From Diprion similis (lineage: Eukaryota > Arthropoda > Insecta > Hymenoptera > Diprionidae), in the NCBI RefSeq assembly GCF_021155765.1, contig NC_060116.1:3100001-3164000 (forward strand): DNA of 64,000 nt. The letters are read 5' to 3'. A program made the position numbers and the translations under genes. This document shows, piece after piece, positions 24,301-38,006 of the stretch (position 1 is its first letter; every line of letters begins with the position of its first letter). Under the pieces are notes generated by a model. It did not search any database and was not told where the DNA came from. It was given only the letters and a program-made list of their open reading frames with translations.

Positions 24301-25090
24301 ATAAAGAGAAATAAATAAGAAGGGGTTTTAAAATCTCGGTTGAAAATAGACGCTGCGAAAATACACTTCGCTTCCAAGCGTACGTTTGCCAGCAGGTGTC
24401 TTGTCAACGGGTTGTATATAAGAGAGTTGTCCATGCGTTCTATTGAGCTTTTGTATAATACATACACACCCCTGCAGTATAACCATGTATACAGGACAGC
24501 AAGACAAATAAATAAGAGTAATCAAACTGCGTGCATGTATTTTACACGTAGGCATACCAATTACGACTTGATTAAAAAAGTAAATAAATTTTAAACATAC
24601 ACAAGGATAATATGAATTTCATGGAAACGTTGCAGCGTGTATGCGATTGTGTGAATATTACACTACATTTGCTTGGTAGAAAGGATAAACGAGAATAATA
24701 CATTGTGAAACGAGTGGGTAAAAGTGAAGATTTTTAGTGAGTGTGAAAATGTGAAATTATCACACTCACTCGTAATCGTCATTGCCAACTCGTCGCGTGC
24801 GATATATTTCTCAATAAATTACGTAATAGTTGGGAAATAGCAAACAACTTTTCCAATATTCGCGAATTATTTTTCCCAATTTTTACCCATTAGTGAAGAA
24901 ATGGTTTGTCATTTTTCAACTAGAACGTTATTCATTGGGAAATAGCGTCTTTTGTTCGTTTTCATCAGGTAGCCAAATGCGTCTATTTTTACGTTTGAGT
25001 GGCGAAAATAATTTTTTTTTTCAAACACTTCTTCGTTCTTACAACGGATTAAAATTAAAAAATTTCTAAATATAAATTATACGTGTACAT

Positions 25091-25448
25091 TAGGGTGGAC
25101 CAAAAAAAAAAAATTATCATTTTTTTTCGTTAGTCACCGTGAAAATATCGTTCAAGATGATGAAGAAAAAAATGCTGTGAAATTTTGAGTTCTTAATATT
25201 AATGTTAAGATTTTTTTAAATACAAAGAAATTCATATTTTTTTTTTATCAACTTTTGAACCAGTAGACTTACGAAAAAATCGTAACAGACCTTTTTTCTA
25301 AACCGTTGAAATTTCCTACAAAAATGTAAATGGAAAATCGCAAATAGGCTGAAACTTTTACAGAATTATTTTTTCGGTATCTTGAACGATATTTTCATTG
25401 TGACTAACGAAAAAAAATAGTATCTTTTTTTTTTTTTGGCCCACCCTA
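25091..25448. mobile_element. MITE with ~70-base terminal inverted repeats (TAGGGTGG ends)
   Basis: The left arm 25091-25159 and right arm 25379-25448 pair almost fully (tagggtgg.cc / gg.ccacccta, then ttagtcac / gtgactaa and atatcgttcaagat / atcttgaacgatat). A/T runs just inside the ends are typical. The ends TA...TA fit a TA target-site duplication of a Tc1/mariner-type element. No transposase is present. Confidence 0.75.
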
Positions 25449-26497
25449 AGTACATATTGTGTAATAAAAATGCTCGAAAGGTATTTTCTTATGCATATGA
25501 ATACTGCACACAATTTCTCTTTGTCACTTAGTCTCTTCTTCTTTAAGTTTTACCAAATATTCCTGAATGACAGTTCGGTTAAAAATCCATTGTATAAATT
25601 ATACGATATACATATAACATGAAAAAACAAATTATCGTACTCAACATTGCAAGCTTGTATAACTATTTGCACGACGTTGTACGAGTTGCAGGGTTTTTCT
25701 CGTTTCGTTTCTTTTCCTTTCTTTTCTGTTTTTTTTTTTTTTTTTACCGATTGTTTTCTTTTACGTACGTGACTTATCGTGCATCTCGTGCTTAAGTATG
25801 TGTATCCATATTGTATACGCATTACAGAATAATTATTGCAACATAATGAACCGATCGTGACGGATGCAATTTAATTATAAGATCGACAAATCAACCGCGT
25901 TATCTATTTTACGAAATCGATTCGCACTCTTCTTGTCTGTCAGAATCGTATCATCACTATGCCATTTTCGCACAAATTTTTTTTTTTTACCGCAATCGGA
26001 GGAACTCAAGTGCTATTATTGTGATTACAGTATTTGTAGTATTTAACTCGTGATGCCAGTAATTCCAGCTATTGCAATATTGTCGAGCGAGGCTTGTCAG
26101 CTGGGAGTGACATTATTTCAATAGCTTTGTAACAACAAATATTCTTATGCGTATACATATATATATATATATATATTAAACGTACACGCACGCAACTCAA
26201 GCTGTGAAAGATCTCAGTTTGTCTCTTGCTTTATTTTATCACAAGCGCGTATCTGGTTCTCAGATTATCCTTCTTTGGAACTCACATGCCTACCAATATT
26301 ATAAATATATGTATGCAATTCAATTTATCGTCAGTACGATTGCGTCATCGCCGTGGCCGTGCGAAATTTGTTTTTTTTTTTTTTTTGACGAAATTAAAAA
26401 TGACCCCGATTTTAGCCGTGAGAAAAGAAAAATCATCCAACTGTATATGTACGTATCGTATATTACGAATTGATCGTATCTTGCGTTTTATGTACAG

Positions 26498-27082
26498 TAG
26501 GGCAGCTGTGAAAAAAAAAGTTCATGCTCTAACTTGAAAAATCTCGAGTTCACTTTGAAGAAAGGAAAAAAAAAAATCATAAAAGTTTCAATGCTCTATC
26601 TCACTATTAAGGGGTGTCGGCATATTTTTAAAATAATTTTTTTTTTTTCATCAGTTTTCCTTATAAAATGAGATTTCATTTTTTCTCGGACACCGATTTT
26701 TTTCGAATTTTATAACGAATCAAAAAAAAAAGAAAAAAATTATTAAGCACTAAACAAATAAATCTAGGATCAAAAATACTTTTTATTCAAACATTTTCAA
26801 TTTTTCATGATGGAATAAACAACATGGCGTATATATGAAAAAAAAAAAAAAAAAAAAAATAGCCTAGTAATTGGTGAATAAAATTTTTTAAGGAGGACTA
26901 GAATAAAAATTTGACAAATGAAAATAGTTGGAATAAAATAAGAAATAGAAAAAAATTATTTTAAAAACCTGCCGGCGACCCTTAATAATGAGATAGCGCA
27001 ACTTTCAGGATCTTTTTTCTTTCAAGGTGAACTTAAAATCTTTCAAGTTGGATCATGAACTTTATTTTTAATGGCCACCCTA
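26498..27082. mobile_element. MITE / fold-back element with ~155-base arms (TAGGGC...CACCCTA ends)
   Basis: The left arm (26498 to about 26655) and right arm (about 26925 to 27082) pair in blocks: aagttcatg / catgaactt, aacttgaaa / ttcaagtt, gttcacttt / aaggtgaac, gctctatctca / tgagatagcgc, and ttaaggg.gtc / gac.cccttaa. A poly-A run sits in the centre (about 26839-26860). Its ends resemble those of the element at 25091, suggesting a related superfamily. Confidence 0.7.
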
Positions 27083-27178
27083 ATTAAATACATTTTTTCT
27101 TACTACACATATTGTAATACGTTGTATTATAGGAGTGAAGTCTACAAATCGATTATTCATCAGCCAAGTAATCTACTT

Positions 27179-27215
27179 AATAATAATAATAATGATGATG
27201 ATGACGATGATGATG

Positions 27216-27251
<36 letters not shown>
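27179..27251. repeat. Trinucleotide microsatellite (TAA/TGA)
   Basis: A run of taa and tga/cga triplets about 70 bases long. It would read as poly-Asn/Asp in one frame, but no gene context supports translation. Confidence 0.9.
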
Positions 27252-27253
<2 letters not shown>

Positions 27254-30200
27254 AATATCGGCGGTGATTGAATGAATGTGCAAATCCAATCGACGTTGAC
27301 TCATGTGCTAATCTGGCAAAGGTTACAGGAAAAAGTTAGCCGTTGTTCGTATGCAAACGAAACGTAGATAGATAAATAAATATAAATAAATAAAACTTGC
27401 TGGGTAATATGTATAAGCTTACTTTAAACGTGTTAACTTTATATACTGTGTCTTCTATGCTACATTCGTTTGCCAAGTTATACGTACGTTATACATGATG
27501 TGAAAATTTTGGGAGAATATATTATACAGAGAATTATTGTCTGCCGTTTATTTATCAAGTAGTACCCGCAGTGTAAATATTAGGAAATTTCTTTGAATTA
27601 TTCCCATGGCAAAAATTTTGGTTCCTAATTTTTCCTCGCATTTCAATGGTGACTCTCCGAATTTGTTTAATTATCTTGAAGCTTTTGCAAGGAACATATT
27701 ATACATATATTCGCGAGTGTGTATCATGAAAATAATAAGCATTCTTGAGTTTGGTCGACATATCACGAGTACTATTTCATATATAGGTTGCTTCACTCCT
27801 TAATTAGATAATTATGTAATTAAGCATGCAGCTATATATATTTCTCGGCCGTAAGGTAAAATAAAGACTTGAATATCTTGACGATTATAAATTTCGTGTC
27901 ACCGGATAAATGAATTTTATGCCCGTATGAGACGGGACACGGAGATGCGGGTTCGGGCATTAAACTCGATTGAATTTCATGAATTTTTATGATAGTGTCT
28001 GCAAGTGTGATATGTAACTTGTTGAAAGTGAAGCAACATGTCTGTCTGAGTAGAAAATAATTACGTTGATTTCGAGGCTTTTTTTGATGCGTAAAAAAAA
28101 TCTGGAAGAATTTTGAAAATGTCACGAATTTCTATATCCGACTTCCGGATTTTATGGCGGCACATTTGACGGTTATATTTAGCGTGTCAACACCGATTTA
28201 TGAACTGTGTAAAAATTTCTGAATTATTGATATTACTTATAAGATGTAACACTTTTCAAAGAATATTTACACGGATCCGCGATCTAAGGTCAAACTTGAA
28301 AACGTGTTAATTTTTACACGAAACTTTCAACTTTTGGGCACACAAGGTATCTCGATACCGCAAAATTCGCTAGAACACATATCGATATCGAAGTCGACGT
28401 CAATTTTTCATATTTTTTTCTGGCTAATTCAATATAATAATTCTTTTACTGTCCGCCATTTTGAATCTAATAGTTCTACATTTAATTTTTGATTAATATT
28501 AACTAGAACTTTTTGGATAGACCAAGTTTGCTACACACGAGTGAAATAGTTTCACAGTAAAAGTGAGATTCTTTTCAAATCTATTAGTCTTATCTATTAT
28601 CTATTAGCGATATCTTATTGTTAGGAAAGGTGGTTCTTTAGTCACTCCGGAGTCAATGAACTTTCTTTTTAAAGAAGTGTATAATTTGAATTAAAGTTGT
28701 TGAAATCATGCACGATAATAAAATTCATGAATTTTGAAAACATTTTGGAGGATAGTTTATTATAATTTTATTAATAAAACATTAGTACGCGTACGTAATA
28801 AATTATTATCAAAAATACAACTTTCAAAAAGTTCGAATTCGCGTTTTTGGCCAGTAATCTGGCCTGATATTTAACGAGGAAATTCACTTCATTCCTTTGA
28901 AAAAATCAGCCCAAGTCTCAATTATGGCTTAGGACTTTGGATTGACGAAAGAACTACCTTAAAATAGAGTTACGATTCGCTGATTCGTGCAAACTTGTCG
29001 AGAGACTCGTGACGATGCTTATAAGACCGAATAATTGCTTCAACTCGTATCCTCCAAAAACGTAAATTAACAATAAAAATGCTTATCAATTGACATGTTT
29101 GAATTATATTTGTACTAATTTGTAACGGCCATCTAGGCCGTTGATATAACTTGTAAATTGGACTTGGAAGATAAAGTTTAGAAGATGAGTTAATTAAATA
29201 TTCGCTATTCGAATCAGATGAGCAAAAGCAAAATGTTGAAGAAATTTTTGAAAAATCCGTACCAAATAAACCAATTTTGACCCGCGCTGTTTTTAATTTT
29301 GTTGAAATTTGTTTAGATGCAGCATCTCTAAAACCGTCATCATTTTTCTATCGTTCATGAAATCACTTTCAAGTTACAAGCCTACTGACTGAAAGATTAA
29401 AATTTTTGAAAAATTATTAAAATAAAGTTTTTTTTTTATAATTATTCAACCTTGTGTTAGATTTAATTACTTTATAACTTATTTATTTCATTTTTTCACG
29501 CACCGTGGTAAGTTACATCGATTGAAATCCAGTTTGGATTATATCTCCTAAAAATATTGAAATAATTTCCAAAAACAGTTTACTGTCGTTCTGCATAATT
29601 TTGATATTTTTTTTCTTAGAGTGGAAAATGTCTTAGAATTATCTTCATACTTTCTAAATGTTAAATACTGATTTATGCTGGTCAAAGTTAGACAAAAAAA
29701 AAATCGTTCCATTATGGGATCAATTACAGAGTGACCGTAAGAAAGACAGAAACTTTTGCTAAATCTTTAAGAATTTTAAACAAAGGTGAAACCATACAAG
29801 GTTTCAATATTTGTAACGTAAAAATGATTTCAGCAAAAATCAAGATAGAGACAAAGAAATGAATTCAGGGTTTGTAGATGCTATAACTGCGACCTAAAAA
29901 AGTGCGAACAAAATCAAAAATAGAGTAACGGGCCCAAAATCGGTTTATTCTCCATGAAACGCCCCTGCATAGAAACAGTTTTTAAGAAGTGGAGACTCCT
30001 CAACAGAACAAGTCCCGTTGGTTGTGTTTACTTTAAGCAGAACTGAAAGTATAATATGAATAAGTGTATAGAAGCAACATCTAGGTAGGTGGCGTCTCAT
30101 CTTTTGGCCTCTTCGATATAACAAAATCGAAAAGAACCTTCCCGTGACTCCCCTCTCGCTCTTCTCTTGCGAAGTTAAAGCAGCGTGAAAGCTAGACGAT

Positions 30201-33200
30201 AATAACCGAGGCCAAGGCGAAGGCTGTAGAACTCTGAAAGGATCCTTCCTACTTTCGAGGTTTTTGGTATGAGGAGAAGGAGAAGGAGACGGAAGGTGAG
30301 GGTAGCCGGCCGCCTTGGAAACCCCGCGAAAAGCAGCGTCGCACACTGAAAGAATACTTTCAAACGCTGCGCGCGATGCCTTCTCGCTTGTCGCGAAGCG
30401 CATGCATAGGTGTATTGTGCGCGCGAGCTGCGCGCGGTTCTGGCAGGAAACATAAATTTTACGAACACCAAACATAGAGACGAGGAAATCGCGTGCGATG
30501 TATGTATATATATATATATATAATATACAATATACGTGCGGGAATAAAACACCGAAGAATATTTGGTACACTGTGTAGGTATACATCCGTGCAGGCGTAT
30601 ATTATTTACTATGTGTATTGTGGTACGTATGTACATACATACATATGTATACATTTATAACAATATAAACCGCACCTATAAGCGTCGTTTTCAATGAATC
30701 TTGTATGCCATCTATACATATATATAGCGTATGAAATTGGAGTTGGTGTATATTTACAATATACCGTGTATATTTATTCACCTATTTTACACTTGTACAT
30801 GTAACATTCTCTTATAGCTATTCTCGTATATCGTTGCACCTTTCTGACAAGGTTTTCTTTCGCGCCTTACTATACAATCACCGCAAATGCAATATGGCCG
30901 TATCTAAGTCTCTCTGTCTAGTTTTCGCTCATTAAGGAAAACAAACCTATTATTTTTTATACTATTTTGGATTTGAATTACTTGTGAAAAATTATTTTAT
31001 TATTTACCTGGTTAGGTCTGATGAGGTTTTTAACTTGAGAGAAATTTTAGTAAGTATATTTATGGCATTTATCCGTTAGGAGAAAAAAGATTCGAACCAA
31101 AATCGGAGGGGTTAATGAAATATGGATATTTGAACTAATTAGCGAATTGTCACAGACGCTTCGTGTCGTCTGGGAAAATGAAGGCAATTCTAAAATCGTC
31201 GTTGTAGTCTGCAGGAAATAAAAGGCAGAAAAACAAAATCTGAAAATCTACTGCATTAGTCAATCGTATACCGCAAAACGCGGTGTTATTTATACCCAAA
31301 GTCAGCGCTTCGACAGAGGTTTGAAAATTGAAGTCTTCCAAGACGTTTCATAATATTTGTACTAGAATAGTCGGGGAAAAATTGTGTCTTTGAACGGCAG
31401 AAAGAGATGGAATAAAATTTATAAAACTCGGAAATTTCGGTCGCATGGATATGGGAGTTTCATACAGTGAATCGAACCATCACCAACTAACTACACACCA
31501 TCAGTATTTTTTTTTCAACGTCACAATGATCGCTCGATATTCGCGAAGCGAATGAACTTCAAAACTTCAGGTCACTTTGAAAAAATCCAATAAAAATACT
31601 AGAAAAATATTGCGTGAAATTACAAAAATTTTCACATAAAGTCTAAATAGAAAAAAAAAAAAAAAAAAAAAAAAATTCTTAGAGGTCTTTAGACTATTCT
31701 AAAAAAGACTTCATTCTATACACGAACCTTCGGTCGTTGAATTTTTTTTCACTACGTTCGGATTGAAAACGCAACACATTTGTATGTACGTGTAAAATTT
31801 CGTAATATAATTCAGCCAATTCTAAAAATTTTTTTTACAGATAAAAAATTCCTTCTTTTTAACAATAGACACTACAAATGCTGCCAAACTTTGCGCAGAC
31901 TGAAAAGACTCTACGAATCGTGCGTTATGGAGTCGAGCCTTAGTCTTAAACTATCTCGATGCAGCCTCGTCGTTGTCGAGTGGACCAAAGAGCATGATAA
32001 AAATTTTGTGACCAGATGGTCTCCCGCGGTTGTGTAACTTTCCCGCACGTTACAGTTTTATTACATAGGCATATAGGTATGTACTTACATACCATACATA
32101 TACTGCTGAAGATCGGTTCGCCTTCAAGAATCTGCAAGAATCTTGAATCTTAATGTCATTCCCGTACGCGAAAGTCGTTACAAAATTATTTATAAAGAAT
32201 GCCGATGTACAGGTGCAGCCTCGACGTATACATATAGGTATATATGCAAGTATATAAATCAATTTTTATTGCAACACAGCTAAAATAGTACATGTTTTGA
32301 TAAATGATTTATTTGTTTACTTACCATTATTTTTTGTATATTTTATTTACCCTTGCTCGCTAAATACGTGTGATACGTTAGCAGCAACAAACTATCTTTG
32401 TTCTTTGGTAAATTAATTTTTAGAATATCGCAAAATAGTTGCACGTCGTTCTGACATTTCACAAATTGATTTTTCAATTTCTTTCTTTCTATATCCTCAT
32501 TGCTACAAGGTACCGATAAATGCTTGTTAGTTATCTAAATGTTGGGATTTGCGCATTTGTGCACGGAAATAACAGCATCAATAACAAGATCCAACGGAAT
32601 TTGGTGTCCTTGGAAATACGTTTGAACACCTCATTCTAGTTATCGAACGGTATGTCTATAGGTATATGCACGTGTACATACATGACATATGTGTATAGAA
32701 CGTAAGTAGTATACATAGGTATACGCTTAACGAGCTATCAGTAAAATGGAAAATACTTGTTAATCAGTATTTCGTAGGTGTGTTTGCTTGTTTTCTGTAC
32801 TCGTAAGGTTCAATTTATACTTTATATATCTCTAACGATACGATCAAGATATTTTAGTATCGATAAAATATTGTATTCGGACAAACCGATTACCTCGCAT
32901 ACATAATGCATCATGATATGCTACGTGCTTATATCGGTTTACGTGTGTACAGTCTATCCGTAGTTTGAATTTCTTACTTTAATTTATAATTGAACAAACT
33001 ACGTTATTACATCTAATTACCTTTGATTCGTTCTTTAATTTGGTACATCGTCATTCAATTAAAAAACGGTTCTCTTGAAGCGTTATTTTTCAACTGAAAA
33101 ATAAGTTGCCAAGTCATTTCTCGTTGTATGTACTTCACAATGTACTATTCATTCAATGACTCGTATGATTTCCTCGCATTCGTTAAACGAAAATTCCTCC

Positions 33201-33893
33201 ATATCGCAATATTACTGTACAAATCAATAGCGTTTGAAATATGCGGAAGTAATGCAATGAGCCTTTCTGTATCCATCATATGTTAATAACGCGGAGCGTT
33301 ATTTACTTATACCCAAGTACAATTACTTAAAGAGAAGAAATAACAAGCGTATGGAGTTTATTGGTCTGTTGTATATAATTTTTTATCAATCTACAGCCTG
33401 AAATACTGCAGATTCGAATTCGGCTTTTGGTCAAATTTCTAAAAAATTTTCTCGTCCGTACGTCCAGTTACATTTCGAGACACACACACACACATGCGTC
33501 AAGCTTCGTTACACAAGATATTCTCGGTAACGATTGGTTGCCGTATCAAATACCAAAGCGTCTGAACCCATACGTCAAAATCAAACGATTTCTATTTATA
33601 ATCCTTGACGAGCGGCTAGCTCTCTTGCTGCAGCCTTAAAAACGATCAATGGACACGAACAAACGCATCATGCAAACTATAATTTGAAATTCGTTTCACT
33701 AATGTAAGATAAACTACAAAACCAGACAAGATGTTCGCCACATTTATAAACTATCGATCATCGTTCTCTGCATGAATACAACAGAAGCATTTTCTCCTTC
33801 ACATTCCATCAGACAGAAAAATGAACAAAATCTTATTCGATACGCCTTTGATTGTTGGCATTGAGAAATAGTCATCGAAAGATAGTACTTATC

Positions 33894-33922
33894 ATCATCA
33901 TCATCATCATCATTATTACTAT
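33894..33922. repeat. Trinucleotide microsatellite (ATC)n
   Basis: About eight atc triplets followed by att/act variants, in non-coding DNA. Confidence 0.85.
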
Positions 33923-34280
33923 TACTTGTATACATATTTTCAAACAAGTTCCAAACCTCGTTCGGTCCCATCGCTTATGATCGTCACGAAAACTGGCGGG
34001 TATTGCTTTACAGTTTATATACTTTTACGCTTACATGTGTATCGTGGACCACGCTTGTATATAGGTCACTAGGTATACATGCACGAACCTAGTTACAGGC
34101 CTCGTGTACATACATACCTACGTTTGCTAGAAGTAAGGCCCTTTTATGCGCCCGCGCTGATGTGTGGCTTACACGTTATTATAGGTGTGTATGAATGTAT
34201 AAATTGATCCTCGTGTAAAGCGTTGGTGCAGGTATAATGCCGTGATCGAGAACGCGGCGCGTTAAACAGATACGAAGTTG

Positions 34281-34310
34281 TGTGTGCGTGCGTGTGTGTG
34301 TGTGTGTGTT
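34281..34310. repeat. Dinucleotide microsatellite (GT)n
   Basis: A gtgtgtgcgtgcgtgtgtgt-type run in non-coding DNA. Confidence 0.85.
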
Positions 34311-36121
34311 TTGTGTGCCGTTGTTAGCCAAAGAAGGCCCTTCGGCTTGAATACGGAACGAGGTGATAATTTTGTTGTTACGTACTATTATGAAATACCC
34401 ATGCAGCATATGAAGTTGGTTCGTTGGATTGCATGAGGTAACAAAAAGTTGCTTTTTACATTTTTTTACACTCCCTGCCATCATCGACACAATGCTTTAC
34501 CTACATTCTACACCTGGCATAATATTATTAATGAATATGCGCATTGATATAGAAGGTTCCAATAAAGTTAACAACTTTCTAGCTCTGCCATCGGCAGATC
34601 AAAAATTCGAAAAACAATGATGTTCTATGTGTCCAGAAATTCACAGGACAAAATTTTGAACACACCATATGATTTATTATAGATTTTTCACTATTCTTCA
34701 ATTGGCTAATTCCGAATAATTTCATATAAAATATCTTGTTCGGTAATAAAAATCAAATGATTGGAGTTCAATCTCGAATATGCTGCGTGCAATTCAATGT
34801 TTTGTCAAATTCGCGAGCAATACTTACCGACCGAGTAAAATATCACTTATTTTGTCTATTAATTATCAGAGCCTATGCATCACTGCACTCGATAAAATAC
34901 CGCACATAGGGTACTTCTATACAATTACGCACTGCTGGACAGAAGTATCCAAAAACTTTTTTATTTCATTATGCTAGAATAACGTCAGAAAATGTATTCC
35001 TGAAAGAACTGGTAACTGAATGATAGAAATACATTTTCTGGAGTTATTTTTTCATGCATTTTTTTTTTTTTTTTTGCTATTTGTGTTCGGCATTGTTTGC
35101 ATGAAATTGCACTCGGTACAAATTTTTGAATCAACGATGCACAAGATATGATAATTATTGACAAAATGAGACATGACATTTAACGCGGTCAGTAAAAAGC
35201 TACAGTATGTGGAATACGCGTGTGGCTGCAGTAAATAGAGTTGGAAGAAAGACGTGACGATTTTCTTTGAGTTTGGTTTTTTTCACGTCGGTTTTCATCG
35301 ACGAACGACAGCTCACATTCGTCAAGTACTATTTCCAACGCGAGCACACGTCGGCATTCATGCTTCGTTGGTGGCCCATGACTGTGGTACAACTTTTCGA
35401 CGGGAAAATTTTTTGCAAGACCACACGCAGCGATTTAAGTATATAAATACTCGAATTTACTCAAAATTTAATTCACAATATATTTTTGAGTTATTTTTGA
35501 GCTAAGAAAAAACTTCTACCATATTGCATGTATAGGAAAAACGATCCTGATTATCAATAAACTGTATTCAGATCTTGGCAAGTTTTTCAGAAAATTATCG
35601 GCATGTGCAGGCCGACTCTGTACATTTTTTCTTTTCTTACTTGTTCAAGTCAAATTCTAACGATTCTAACGACGCCTAAACGTAAGATATCGTATAACAT
35701 GGGTCATTGTGAAAGCAGTCACTTCACCTGCGCATATTTAGTAATTATAAATGGAGAAGACAACTCACCGGGGAACTCATTTCTTTCGGATCTAATTGTC
35801 TGCACTTAGCCGCGTAATGTTTTCGTACATTATCACAATGTAATTGTCGTGATCAGTGTGCTGCTACAAATATATACACTTAAACCCATGTGTATTTAAG
35901 TACAGATTCCCATGGAAAATATTGATGAAATTCTATACCGCGCGCGACTTTATATTAGCATCGCTACATTATGTCGATCAGTATATACATTTAATACATG
36001 CGTATACATATAGAGAAATACGTGAATGTGTCTATACATCACTGCACGATTATGTACTCCCATAGCATTCATCGCCTTCGAGAGCAGCAATACCATTGTA
36101 TACATGAACGTAGGTATTATA

Positions 36122-36413
36122 CCGTGTGTCCGTGAGGAAAGTGCGTACTTTATGCGCCTGCGTCAAATCGTTCGAATTTTATTGGCCAATAGTTACCGCC
36201 TGATTGAGCAGCTGAGGCAATACCAATCGCGACCGACAGAAAATGCCCTTAGGAGCAGCCTACCGTTAGCTGTGGGCTCCTAGGGATATTTTCTGACAGT
36301 CGAAATTGGTATAATTGCGTCGGGTGCTCAATCAGGTTGCAACTGTCAGCCAATAAAATTCGAACGCCTTGACGCACGCGCATAAAGTCCGCACTTTCCT
36401 CACGAACACACGG
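36122..36413. mobile_element. TA-flanked palindromic MITE, family 1 copy 1
   Basis: Terminal inverted repeats begin ccgtgtgtccgtgaggaaag and end in its near complement. The TA at 36120-36121 and 36414-36415 looks like a target-site duplication. Most of the ~292-base element is self-complementary: cctgattgagca / tgctcaatcagg, ggccaatag / cagccaataaaattcg, and ctaggga.attttctgacagtcg pairs with gaccgacagaaaatgccctta. The copy at 39878-40156 is clearly the same family. Confidence 0.85.
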
Positions 36414-37723
36414 TATATGTGTTAGGTATAATACCTATAGATATATTTTTTGAGCAAGTGCCGTTATAATCATTATATCTATACGGATATGCAGTATATT
36501 TAAAATCCAACATGGATATGATATAATATAATATGTGCAATGTGTTTATTATTCTTGTTGTTGAAATATTCGCTTATTGTTATAGTTGATGGGCTCGCGA
36601 AACGCACGAGAATATCCCTCAGCTCTGAAGAACGAATTGACAGATGCCGCACTCGTAACATAAATATTATAAATGTGTCTCGCGTTTGAAACTTTTGAAC
36701 GATTATCTTACAGTTTGACATGTAGAGCTGCGTAACCAAGAGCCGCATGCGTGCGTCAGCGATGGGCCAAAAGTACTTTGTTTTTTTTTTACTTTTTCTC
36801 CTCCTTAGTCTTTTCTGTACTACTATACATACCTCGGATATTAATAAATTTCCTATCCGAAATACGTGCCAAAATCTATACAACAGTGTTGCATCTACTA
36901 CTATCTCCATAATATATTCAATATTCATAAAGTGTATTTTTTCCTCTCGTGCAGCATCACGCAACTCCAAAGTCTATAGGTACTCTAACGTAAGAGAACA
37001 ACAACGCGTGTAGATATACCTATTAGTATTGTGTACACAAGTGATAATTAATTTTTCGTGATATGCATCCCCTTTCTCCAAATTGGGATCCGGTCCTTCC
37101 AAAATCAACGAAGCAGCGCTGGAACATTTTATTATAATACACAACAGCGTCACGGGACAATTGATAAAATATGCACAAAAATGCAAATTGATAGACGTTT
37201 TGTCCTTGAGATACCGACCGCGCTGGGAGCAGACAGACTAGCTGGCAGGCACGGATGCGATCGTCGAGTCCGCCTGAATCTCTGTGTTCTGCTTGTTTTG
37301 TGTACAGATGTAGATACACGAGCTACACATGCATGCCGACTCACACATCAATAAACGTTTATACACGTGTATTATGCAAACGATTCCAGGCTAGTATTGA
37401 GGTATACCTTATACATATTCTTATGCCATCGTGTCTTTCACGACCTGCGGCTCTTAGACGTTCCTCGTGAATATTTTTCGATTACTTACAGGTTCCATGT
37501 GTATGTTACCGATTGAGAGAATCGGAATCCGAAGTATTGAGATACGTTGTTTATGAATTATGGTTGCGATTCACAAGCCCAGCTTCGGGTTTTTGATAAT
37601 CCCGGTTTGTGTTGGTCAGACTGCGTAGACGCAATGCGTTTTTACCGATTGAACGCCTGTTGCGAGAGGTTACATTTGGTCTACATTAATTTTAACGTCG
37701 GTTTTTCTTCTTTTTCATTTCAG

Positions 37724-38006
37724 ATTAAATGTGAGAAGCCGCTGTAAGGAGGAGAGAAAAAAAGAAAAATGTATAACTTGAACGTGAATGTGAATCCCAG
37801 CCCCGCCGCAGCTGCAGGTCTGCTTGGCGTCGCGGCGGCCGAGGTCACGCCAAGGACACCAGAAATTTTGAATTCTCTAATCGCCATGACCAATCCCTTC
37901 GAGGGTTATCCACACGAGCGAAACCGCGAGAGGGCGGATTCTAGCAGCAGCAATGAACCGAGCCCTCCAAGCGTTCAGCACACCTGTAGCCAACTCATTA
38001 AAGAAG
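37724..38006 (+). other. ATF3 exon carrying the start codon (with 5' UTR)
   Basis: A long pyrimidine tract ends in cag at 37721-37723, followed by 45 bases of UTR and then the ATG at 37769. The exon ends at a GT donor after 38006. An in-frame TAA in the UTR just before the ATG supports 37769 as the start. Confidence 0.75.

Larger units (their letters stand above)
19060..37723. other. 18.7 kb non-coding stretch, inferred first intron of ATF3
   Basis: No exon with recognisable protein similarity was found on either strand. The stretch holds fold-back and MITE-like elements (20161-20570, 25091-25448, 26498-27082, 36122-36413), a dispersed repeat (21088-21385), homopolymer runs and microsatellites. 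A second GC-rich patch at about 30100-30480 holds a long minus-strand open frame that I attribute to base composition. If the intron model is right, this space would hold enhancers. If not, it is intergenic. Confidence 0.4.

Noticed and set aside
29945-30586. A 213-codon minus-strand open frame, the longest single frame in the window
   Set aside because: It lies in a GC-rich patch with TA microsatellite at one end. The translation has YIYIYTY-type low complexity, no domain, and an overlapping long frame in another register (30175-30654), so base composition explains it.
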